This document shows positions 11,275 to 20,270 of a DNA stretch of 64,000 bases, one piece after another; positions within the stretch are counted from its first letter, which is position 1, and each line of letters starts with the position of its first letter. The DNA is from Ipomoea triloba (Eukaryota; Streptophyta; Magnoliopsida; Solanales; Convolvulaceae): the NCBI RefSeq assembly GCF_003576645.1, contig NC_044919.1, positions 31,757,899 through 31,821,898 of the forward strand, in the 5' to 3' direction. The notes beneath the pieces were generated by a model that saw nothing but the letters and a program-made list of their open reading frames with translations, had not been told where the DNA came from and searched no databases. The position numbers were made by a program, and so were the translations under genes.

Positions 11275-13635
11275 TCAAATTCCATTTAGTAGCCATAGCA
11301 AAATGGATACAACAGGAGATGCCAACAAGTGGAAAAGAGCAGATGGGAGAAGTGAGACTGAAACAGAAGTCTTCAGTTGAACCAAAAACCTGCAGGGCTC
11401 CACAGAGGGGTCGACGGTAGTTATCAAGCCCAAGCCTCCAAAGTTGCAGCTATCTGCATTCTGATTGTTCTGTTGATAATAGTTGTTAAATGCGTAGGAA
11501 ATATTCCCGGGCCAGCTAATGTTAAAACAGGATCCTCCAGGTGACAGTGCGCTGCAATCAGCAGAGGAACATGCGTCTATTGCTTGGGCAGTTGCATTGG
11601 ACAAATCTTTGTTGTTGTTTACTACACACCATTTAGAAGAAAGGTACTGGACATTTTGGGCATCCACCATTTTTCTTGAGCCCTGCCCGAAATCGACATG
11701 GTACTTTGCTTGGCCATCAAAAGTAAACACGCCCCAGTGTCTCTCGAAACTTCCACTAGCTACGCTTCTCTTGTCTTCGTCCAAAAGGCTTAAAATATAA
11801 GTCTCGAGTGGCAGTTTAGTGGCTTTTGACGAAGTTCCAGACTTGCTGTGAAGGCGTTCCATAAGGCCTTTCAGGAATACCTCGGCATTGGAGGACGTGG
11901 CATTAGCAGCTCCATCTGTTGGCCATCCAATTTGCCCGACGACTATATCCATTTGGGGAAATCCAGCAGAGGACAAAGCTGAGACAAGAGTGTCACAGCT
12001 CAAATCAAAGCTATTTTTGTAGGTCTTGCGACTGTAATTATGAGGGCGTGCAGTTTCCTTGAAGAGAGCAAAGTCAAGGGAGATGTTCTTATTTTGACGA
12101 TAACTTTGAAAAGGAGAAATAGTCACAAAGAGAGGAGATTGGCGCTGGCTAAGAAATTTGAGAACTTGAATCATGGTTTTGTTTATATCTGCCCTGAAAT
12201 GTCCTCTTGACGGCATGCCAGTTTCTGAGAGGAAAGCATCAAAGCTGCATGGAATTACGACTTTGATCTCTTTTTCCAAGTTAGCTTTCACCAATGCAGT
12301 ATGAATGTTTGTGGCTGCCCCAATAAGAAAAGGATGGAACTGTGTGCCATAAGTCTCAAGGAAGGGTTCATCTCCAATCGAAATATACCTGTATATAGCG
12401 CCTTAGCAGTGCATACAGATATAAAGGTCTAACAAGTACATAGGAGCAAACATTAATTACATTCAATAAAAAGACGGCATATAATCTAAGGAAAAGAGAC
12501 AAGAGAGGCGGGGGCAACTCCAGCTAAGTTGGTCAAACTGTTGACTTGGTAATCAAGTTCGAATCCCAACATGAGCAACCTATTGTGGTTACTCAGTGCA
12601 AACCCTCGGGTAGTGACTTAAGGTTTCCCCGTCACCCAAAAAAAAGAGATGAGAGGCAAGCATAATGGCTGTATTTGTTGATGAAATCCACAGTTCCACA
12701 CAAATGTATTGGATACATGCCAGATAACAAGCTAACTGCAATGCACTTATAAATTTAAGCAAATAAAATTCACTTCTCCTGTTGGATACCAGAAGACTCA
12801 AATCTCCAATATAGTGAAATGAAAATTTAGTATTTAAGCAATGAAGGCAAAAACAGTATGAAATCAATAGTAGGAGTAATTCTCCAGAAACATTGATTGG
12901 AAATTGGTAAGTGGATTTATAATTTCATATAAGTAGCAAAGGACATCCATAACTTAAATAAATAAGCAATATTTTATACCATGTATAAAAACTTTATTTC
13001 CATGTTATAAGGAATAAAAGATATTTTGAATTAAAGCTGTGATTCTGATGTTATGAATGCAGCAAACTCCAAATAAGCGAGAGATATTAGCAGCCCAATG
13101 TTTGAAGCTAAGGATTCTCGACAACAACAAAATCACACTCTAGCTAAAACGAATTAAAACAAAATTTAATCAATCAAATAAAATGCTCACAAGTCCATAG
13201 AAAACTTGAATGCAGGGTTTCTTAACAAAACTAAGCAGTGAGAAATGAAAAGGATGCAAGCGTGAAATTCACATGAACGTACTCTATTCGGACTTTGGAG
13301 GAGGCCTCGGAGAAGTAGCGGGTGATGTTATCATGGACCCAGCTCTGAGCGGCCTTCAAGGAGGAATTCAAGCCGCGAAGCATGGAATCGGGAATGCTCA
13401 CAGTGACGTCAATTTTGGCACCGGAGAGGGACTCGAGTGCTTCGGGGTAGGGTTCCGAGAGCTTTACCTTGGCGATGCCATTGGCCTTGAGAATCTGGAC
13501 GACCTTGTCCGCCGGTAAAGGGTGAGACGCCGCCCTGCCCCAGTTCACCCCTACGGCTCCCACACTGACCGGAAAAAGGGTGGGGACGATGAGAAATAGA
13601 ACGCATGTGGCTAATAAAGCAGTCGGAGACGCCAT
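11275..13635 (-). CDS. Atypical GH17 glucan endo-1,3-beta-glucosidase-like protein with X8 domain, GPI-anchored; nucleophile missing
   Basis: Two exons, complement(13283-13635 and 11275-12388), joined across an 894-base GT-AG intron, give 488 residues. Residues 1-27 form a signal peptide, after which VGVNWGR opens the GH17 barrel. The acid/base Glu is present in IGDEPF (E125; the usual Asn before it is Asp). The nucleophile position, Glu in the family motif VGExGWPT, is Gln here (VGQIGWPTDG, Q270, codon CAA at 11932-11934). FERHWGVFTFDGQAKY follows, then a Cys-rich X8/CBM43 callose-binding domain (about 370-455) and a hydrophobic tail (about 464-488) typical of GPI addition. The protein should sit on the outer face of the plasma membrane or in the wall and bind beta-1,3-glucan, but hydrolysis is doubtful. 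I recall a plant clade of atypical glucanases, including ZERZAUST, that lack a catalytic residue; this fits it. The choice of donor GTACGT was fixed by frame and by the conserved EYISIGDEP join. Confidence 0.93.
12510..12650 (+). repeat. tRNA-derived SINE-like element in the glucanase intron
   Basis: The segment carries CAGCTAAGTTGGTC, close to a polymerase III A box, and AGTTCGAATCCC about 35 bases later, close to a B box. It ends in an A-rich tail near 12637-12648. It lies in the single intron of the glucanase gene in opposite orientation. No target duplication was resolved. Confidence 0.45.
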
Positions 13636-14104
13636 CGATGATGCTCAGGCTACATGCTCAGTGAGTCCCTGGTACACAAAATGTGGCCGGTGGTGGTCGT
13701 CGCCATTGACTGATGACTGATATGGAAATGAAAATTGAATTTGTGTCTGAACATTCTGCCCGTGGGCCTTCCGTCGGAACACAAGCCCAAATGGTAATCC
13801 AACAGCCCAAACTGAAGAACATCTAGTTTAGATATAATAAATAGATCAAAGGCATTGCTTGTAATGTTTATACCTTGAACCAAGTTCACTTAACATAATG
13901 GACTCTTGATACACGAATGTGAGTTTATTTTTAGCATATTATATATTCATTTTAACTTACAATATATTAAACTAAATATGTATCAAAATACAAAACATTA
14001 AAAATGAAGTGCATTATAGAATTTGCCCTTCGCTTGTAATTTTAAGAGAAGATGCCCATAAAGAGTGACAATTTTAATTAATGTAATCTTTTAAAATTTA
14101 TTCT
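13636..14104. other. Upstream region of the glucanase gene
   Basis: AT-rich sequence that should carry the promoter and leader of the leftward glucanase gene. I see no clear TATA box close to the start codon and no other gene. Confidence 0.5.
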
Positions 14105-14647
14105 CTATGAACCTTCTCGTAAACACAGTTGAAAATATTGAGTTAGGTCAAACAAACTAGGGATTTTCAAATAGCATTTGGAAGCAACGACGTGAACACT
14201 ATAATCATATTTATATTCTCCAAGCCGCTTCAGGTGGTGAAACTCATCTTGCACTTTGGTGTTCTTTAATCTCATCAAACTCATGAACATCAGTACCAGC
14301 ATATAAACTTAGGCCGATTTTGTCGTGTCCCTTGTATTTATATTTATATATATATACTTCACACATCTGACCCCGGCACATACTGCAACATTTATATGAC
14401 AATCAAATTTCGCCAACAAATATGGATTATAAGGAACAACCCACATATTATCAAGTTGATAACCTCTGACTACAACGTATGATGAAGTGTCCATCCTACG
14501 ATATATAGGGTAGGAGTTTTTGTCAAATGTAGTCTCATCATTAAAGGATTGATGATACTTATTTTTGCAAGATGGAGCAACTTCTTGGTGGTGGTGAAGC
14601 ATACAAGCACAATTAGTATTTAGAGAACCACACAGACCATGAATCAT
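14105..14647 (-). pseudogene. Helitron helicase-like (Rep/PIF1-type) fragment, decayed
   Basis: The upper part (14309-14647) translates to a stretch typical of plant Helitron helicase-like proteins: MIHGLCGSLN at the start, SYPIYRR in the middle, then NMWVVPYNPYLLAKFDCHIN and VKYIYI near the end. The reading then shifts frame. In the next frame down to about 14160 the family segments DEIKEHQSAR and VSPPEAAWRI are recognisable but separated by a TGA where the family has Trp, and more stops follow. It is a short internal piece of a rolling-circle transposon without its ends, replication initiator motifs or full helicase, and it cannot be functional. Confidence 0.8.
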
Positions 14648-15896
14648 ATGTTTTTTGACCAGATTGTATAAATGGGGTTCAGTTCCTTTATTTGGAATCT
14701 TAGCAGATATGAATCTGTCACAATGAGCAGGAGTTAGTAATTTTTACATTAACTTATTAGGTACGGATAGTATTAATCTTTATACTTGGAGGATCTCATA
14801 TGATATTAACTCTTATTAAGTTATTATTATTCAACTATTGTTTATATGCTTCGTATTAATTTTTTCTTATTGTATAATATATATATATATATATATATAA
14901 TCATAGTATATACATTTTTGTACTAATTTAACTTTTTTAAATGATTAGGCCTTAGGAGCCTAATTGACTTCTCAAGTAATGTTTAGGAGGTTATTTGATC
15001 ATTTTCCCATTAATGTCACATATCTAGCTAACTCGTTGACATATCACCATCACCACCCCGCCTACTTACACTTGCATATACCAACTAACCATTTATTTGT
15101 CTATCTGAATTCCTACATATATACTTACTCCACGCCACAAACAATGTTTAAAAAGCTTACAAATTACCTTTCAAGCACAGTTTTAATAAAATAAAAAAAT
15201 AAAAAATTGGAGCGACAATATCACACTAAAATGTCATTCACAGCTTTGAATAAGGTGTGAATGATATAAGATGTATGTTAAATTAACTATTAAATTAAAA
15301 TGTTAATTTGACGGTCAATTAGAATTTTTACAAGTTAAATAAGATGTATGTTAAATTAACTATTAAATAAAAAATGTTAATCTAATGGTCAATTAAAATT
15401 TTTACAAGGTAATATTTGGTCTATTATGGCCAATAATCAGTTAAAATATACGAAGTATTATGTTACATCAAATTTATTCGTTAGAGTATCTCAATTATTT
15501 TTTGTTTTATAATACGGTATAATAGAAAGTGGTAAAAAGTTGAACTATCAAAAATGAAAACGATTTATATTAGATTGATTTTTTCCCATTACAATTTAAA
15601 TAAATTTAACAATTTATTGATTTGTCAAGATGACAAGATTGCCGGTTTTTATAGTTGTTGTAGAAAGCGATAGGAGATAAGTTAGCTGGGCAACGCATTC
15701 AACTCAAATCTACTCTCTCGATACCTTGTCGGCGAACCTTGATACAGTTTGTCAATTTTCTGCACCTCTTTTTTTTTTTCCTTTTTTTTTTCTTTGGTAC
15801 CTCATTTATATATGCGTGTGTAATGTCATTGGAGTGGGCCCTCTGCAAACGGGCTTTTATTCCACGAATGGGCCATTGGCTTCAATTGTTATGCCG
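14648..15896. other. AT-rich intergenic region, no gene seen
   Basis: The region contains a TA microsatellite near 14878-14900 and an imperfect tandem duplication with a period of 73 bases starting near 15271 (units open ATGTATGTTAAATTAACTAT). A T-rich tract lies at 15770-15792. Frames here are low-complexity. Confidence 0.55.
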
Positions 15897-16440
15897 TGGA
15901 CCCAGGTCCACATTGCAAGGTGGACCTGGGTCTACATTCACATACACTATACTCTACATTCATACTTTGTAAACTCCACATTCACATACACTATACTCTA
16001 CATTCACACTTTGTAAACTCTACATTCACACATTACATGATTATATGATACTCTACATTCACACTTTGTAAACTCCACATTCACACATTACAAGATTATA
16101 TGTTTAGTAACTATATTACCACTGTTATGCATTCACACATTCAAAACTCTATATTCACAGGTCCTATACTCCATATTCACAACTTGAAAACTTCACATTC
16201 ACACATTACAGGGCTACAAGTTGCTAGAACTTCTTAACTCTATTACAGATTCACACATGCATAACTCTACATTCACGATTTCTATACTCTATATTCACAA
16301 TTTGAAACCTTCACATTCACACATTTCTGGGTAACTCTACATTCACACAATCATAACTGTACATTCATGATTCCTATACTCTACATTCACACTTTGAAAC
16401 CTCTACATTCACACATTTTTGGACAACTCTATATTCAGCA
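15897..16440. repeat. Hairpin followed by a degenerate CTACATTCACA minisatellite
   Basis: The block opens with a strong hairpin: GTGGACCCAGGTCCAC, a short spacer, CTTGCAAG, then GGTGGACCTGGGTC. About 500 bases of degenerate repeats follow, built on CTCTACATTCACACTTTG and variants ending in TGTAAACTC or TTACATGATTATATG. A related hairpin occurs at 51033 and 52244, followed by similar CTCTATATCTACAATT sequence, so both places probably carry copies of one non-autonomous element family. No coding capacity. Confidence 0.7.
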
Positions 16441-17191
16441 ATATGTTTACAAAAAAAAAAAAAAAAAACGACGTAGTTTTGGACCCNCCTCCCTCCGCTC
16501 CCGCCGCCGCCCCGCCGCTAACACTTACAGAAACAGACGCCTGCCCCTCCCCTCCTTCTCCTCCTCCGCCGCTATGATCCGCCAAATCCATCAACTCTCA
16601 CCGATCAAGAACAGATGAGTTTAGTAGCCACCGATCAAGAACAGATGAGTTTAGTAGCAAGGAACGAATTGGAGATTTTTACTCACGAGAAGAAGGGTTT
16701 TTGTCCCCTTTTTAGCGTGGGAAGAGTGGATTTGCAGTGGGAAAAGGAGAGGGAGAAGATTGAAGATGATGTGATGGGACGTTAAAAAGAATGTGAATGA
16801 ATGAATGAGAGGAAAAGAATGAATTGGAAGCGCAGAGAGTGAGATGATGAATCCGTCTGGTCACGTAGAGAGGGAGAAGGGGATGGAAGAAATCACATGG
16901 TGGCCCCATGGGGATGTGACAGCAGGGTTTACTATTCAACGCCACACCGCGGGTGGGGCCTCCACTCTTTCTCCCCATTTGCTATTTTCATCATCTTGTC
17001 CATTTCCACCAGTACTAAACATATCCATTTATTAATACTAATATGGTACAATATTAAATACTGATGCTTTTGGTTCACTGAATAATGTTAGATTATCTAA
17101 AAAGAATGTTAGATTTGTTGGGAGTGTTAAATTATTAGAGTAACAGTAATTTTTTCAAGGTTTTTGATACATAATATATATATATATATAT
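16441..17191. other. Intergenic region with possible contig joint (N at 16487)
   Basis: An A18 tract at 16451-16468 and a single N at 16487 mark a sharp change from AT-rich repeats to a CCGCCGCC-rich block (16490-16575). Directly after it comes a perfect tandem duplication of 30 bases (16601-16660, unit CCGATCAAGAACAGATGAGT...). The GC-rich piece could be the leader or exon of a broken gene, but no protein family was recognised. The sequence then becomes ordinary spacer up to a TA run that served as the retrotransposon target. Confidence 0.5.
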
Positions 17192-17793
17192 TGATGGGTA
17201 AATATGCACATGTACTAGTCGGTCCGTAAATCACCTGTCCGTCAACGGTCACCCAACCTGTCCGTCAACGGTCACCCAATCGGTCCGTCGACGGTCACCC
17301 AACCGGTCCGTCGGCCGCATGATCGGAGCAACACACCTTGTGGATTGGAGGCTCACGAGCGCAACAGTTGCTTGATGTGACGACCGACAACTTTTCGGGA
17401 ACAAGGGATCCGTGTTTTCATCACCTCGAGTAATTCAACCACTTCGAGCGAACCAATGCGCATTTTGCGGAGTGACTGTTCAGCCCATGCAAATATGCCA
17501 TCCACTTGCATATCAGACACCATGTGCATAGTGATCCACTTTGTATAAATATAGGGGTCATTCCCCTCACTAAGGAGAACTCATCAATACTACACTAATA
17601 CACTTGTGATTTGCTCATTCATCTCTCTTGCTCTCTCCTTGTTACTGTTCGTCACCTGTAGAGCGACATAGCTTCTTACCGCTCAGTCGTTAACCGGTAG
17701 ACCGACCGATTGACCAGCCGAGCGACATTCTTCACCACACGTAACACACGTATTCGTAGCGTAATCGTAGACCCGTTTACATTTACGCTATCA
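17192..17793 (+). repeat. 5' LTR of the Tat element
   Basis: The LTR runs from TGATGGGTAAAT to TTTACGCTATCA. The U3 part (17234-17318) holds three to four tandem units of 23 bases (CCTGTCCGTCAACGGTCACC... and variants with GGTCCGTCGACGG), which look like enhancer repeats. A TATAAATATA box stands at 17544-17553. It is followed after the LTR by the primer-binding site. The 3' LTR differs at 8 positions, six of them transitions. Confidence 0.95.
17544..17553 (+). promoter_or_regulatory. LTR TATA box
   Basis: TATAAATATA followed by a G-rich ATAGGGGTCA stretch is the expected U3/R boundary of the element. The identical box occurs in the 3' LTR near 26578-26587. It would drive element transcription when not silenced. 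Confidence 0.65.
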
Positions 17794-17812
17794 TTGGCGC
17801 CGTCTGTGGGGA
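17794..17812 (+). other. Primer-binding site
   Basis: TTGGCGCCGTCTGTGGGGA begins at the base after the LTR end. This is a common primer-binding sequence of plant Tat-type elements, matching the 3' end of a host tRNA used to prime minus-strand synthesis. I have not identified the tRNA with certainty. Confidence 0.75.
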
Positions 17813-18516
17813 TTGGACAAGTCACTTCGTATATCCCGTTATTTTTTCTCACTACTTTCTATTGTCCTCAAAAAGACGAACAGCAGGAAAAGTTTGAGCC
17901 AAACTCATGCGCGTAGGGGGAGCCCGACTCGGTTGGTCGGACCTCACCCTGACAATGTAATTGAAACACTCCCTGAAGATGATCTACGTCGCCAGTTGGA
18001 TCGATCCAGGAGCCTAATGAACGAGTTGACATCCAACCAGAGGCAAGATGCACGACCTACCCAACCGGTCAACCCGAATGCAGGCGGACATGCAGGGCAA
18101 ACGAGCTTTCAAATTCCAGTGACATATGCCATGTTGCCCCCAACTGGCCAAATGCTGACTCCAACACCAGGTGCACTTGGGGGGAACCCGTTGCAAGGGA
18201 CTCCACAACAAGGATTGACTCCGGTGTACCAACCGTGGCCGGGAACTCCCGTATACTATGTTGTATCACCCACTCCCCAAATGCTTACAATTCCTCAAAT
18301 CCCTGCCGTGGAACAACTGGCGCCCCGACCTTCCCAGAGGCAACAGTCGCACCCCCAACCTCAAGATCGTAACTTGGAGGAAGTCCAATCTATGGATCGC
18401 ACACGGAGGTCCGATCAAGAGGGACGTCGGTATGACCCCATCCAATGTAGGAGCGCATTTGATCGCATCCGGAATAGCGTTAGATCTCGGTTGGGGCCCC
18501 AGAATAACAATGAACA

Positions 18517-18702
18517 CGCGAGACAAAGGCCCCAAATGACTGTAGAGGAAAGCAAACACGCGAGACAAAGGCCCCAAATGACTGTAGAGGAAAGCAGCAC
18601 CGCGAGACAAAGGCCCCAAATGACTGTAGAGGAAAGCAGCACCGGGAGTGCACAACATCAAATGACTGTAGAGGAAAGCAGCACCGGGAGTGCACAACAT
18701 GG
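18517..18702 (+). repeat. Staircase tandem repeat, 42-base period, in gag
   Basis: The unit CGCGAGACAAAGGCCCCAAA... recurs at exactly 42 bases, and then the unit ATGACTGTAGAGGAAAGCAG... recurs, also at 42. Successive copies are not identical: each begins and ends a little further along the underlying sequence, so that four overlapping windows of one unique sequence are strung together. Because 42 is divisible by three, the gag frame is kept. Confidence 0.9.
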
Positions 18703-19058
18703 GGACGCCCATTTAGCTGACAGAAGGGCCCGACCGGTCGGTCGGGTGAGTGATCGGCGGACCAATCGAGTAGGCGATCAACCGGTTAGGGAAGAGAGGC
18801 AACTCGATGAAGAGGATAGTCCTCGACTCCAAATGGCCAGGATGTAGGAAAGAATAGATCGTTTACAACAAGAGCTTCGCGAGAGAGTCGGCGCGGGAAA
18901 AGAACCATCATGCTCGCTGGTTGCCACCCCCTTTACGGACGACATCATGAGTGCCCACTATCCGCAGGACCTCCAAATCCCGCTGGCCCACACTTATTCC
19001 GAACGGTACGACCCGCAAGAGCATGTCGACATGTACTATGGCAACATGTTGATGTTGG

Positions 19059-19328
19059 GAGTAAGCGATGCGGTCATTTGTAGAGCTTTCTTCGCTACCG
19101 GAGTAAGCGATGCGGTCATTTGTAGAGCTTTCTTCGCTACCTTAGTAAGCGATGCGGTCATTTGTAGAGCTTTCTTCGCTACCTTAGTAAGCGATGCGGT
19201 CATTTGTAGAGCTTTCTTCGCTACCTTAGTCGGTAAGGCGGTCATTTGTAGAGCTTTCTTCGCTACCTTAGTCGGTAAGGCGATCATTTGTAGAGCTTTC
19301 TTCGCTACCTTAGTCGGTAAGGCGATCG
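19059..19328 (+). repeat. Staircase tandem repeat, 42-base period, in gag core
   Basis: Six steps of 42 bases built on GTAAGCGATGCGGTCATTTG...TTCGCTACC. The 5' side of the unit changes step by step from the upstream context (GGAGTAAGCGAT) to the downstream context (TTAGTCGGTAAGGCG), so the array again looks like a sliding window over a single original copy. It lies inside the conserved capsid core, where such insertions are not expected. Confidence 0.9.
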
Positions 19329-20270
19329 AATGGTTCAAGGGTTTGGAGTAGGGGTCGATCAGAAACTTCGGTCAGTTGGCCGATAAGTTTGTAAAGCGTT
19401 TCGCTGCAAGTAAATCGAGAAAGAAATCTTACACTTGCCTGAACAAGGTAAACCAAGCTGTGGGAGAACCGTTGTCTACTTTCCTATTCAGATGGGAACG
19501 TGAGGTTGATGAGGTTGAACCGATGGAGGACCGGGTGGCAATCCAAGCTTTCCTTGCATCACTTTGTTACGGGGCGCTCTACTACGACCTCATAGTTAAT
19601 CCCCCCCGAACCTATGAGGAGGCCATCACCAGAGCCAAACATCATGCAGATGCCACCGAAGCTAACATGGCAAAGAGACGCGATGAGCAGCCAGTCAATC
19701 GGGACAGAGGCCACGATCAAAGGAAAAATAAACCACCGTTCAGACACGTCAAACAATACAATCGACCAGAAGATGTACCACGTTTCACTCCGTTGAACAG
19801 ACTCCTGGTGGAAGTCTTGCAGTTTGCCGAGCAATGCAATCTGATCCACCCACCGGAGCCGATACCCGAGGGGGAGGACAAGAGAAAGTATTGTGCTTTC
19901 CACAGAGTCAAGGGACACAATACTTCGGAGTGCATGGCCTTGCGCATGCTCATTGAACAACTCATTCAGAAGGGAGAGTTGAGGCAATTTGTGATGAAGG
20001 AGGATAGAAATCAAGGAAAAACGGAAAGGAATGTGATGAAAAGGAATCCCGAAAAGCACGACAAGGCATTCGTCCCACCCGAGTCAGCTGATGAGAAGGC
20101 GGTCGGAAAGAAACCAGTGATCCACGTCATCTACGGGGGCCCTGAAGGAGGCGACTCTTCACGACAAAGGAAGCATTGGGCGAGAAACTTATACGTTGGG
20201 ACGATTCATTCGGAACCTCGAGAGAAGAGAAAGCGTACAGAGCCAATACTTTTCACTGACGATGATCTAC

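Larger units (their letters stand above)
18017..20270 (+). pseudogene. gag of the Tat element, interrupted by stops
   Basis: The frame opens upstream without an ATG; the first in-frame ATG is at 18017. The product would be the structural capsid protein. A Gln/Pro-rich N-terminal part is followed by the retrotransposon gag core (about 18,945-19,640, with CRAFFATL, WFKGLE, FGQLADKFVKRF and FLFRWEREVDEVE), and then by a degenerate zinc knuckle YCAFHRVKGHNTSEC near 19,890. TAG stops stand at 18845-18847 and 19349-19351; the frame is otherwise unbroken. Two 42-base repeat blocks (18517-18702 and 19059-19328) are inserted in frame. No particle could form from this copy without readthrough. Confidence 0.85.

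Noticed and set aside
12519..12566. Functional tRNA gene in the glucanase intron
   Set aside because: A and B box-like sequences are present but no cloverleaf with a paired acceptor stem could be drawn; better explained as a SINE.
14878..14900. CRISPR-like or regulatory repeat
   Set aside because: Simple TA microsatellite. No repeat-spacer arrays occur anywhere in this eukaryotic sequence.
18266..18712. Minus-strand repetitive frame over gag
   Set aside because: Produced by the 42-base repeats on the antisense of gag. No independent evidence for a gene.
19036..19338. Minus-strand frame with repeated AKKALQM
   Set aside because: Antisense of the second 42-base repeat block in gag.
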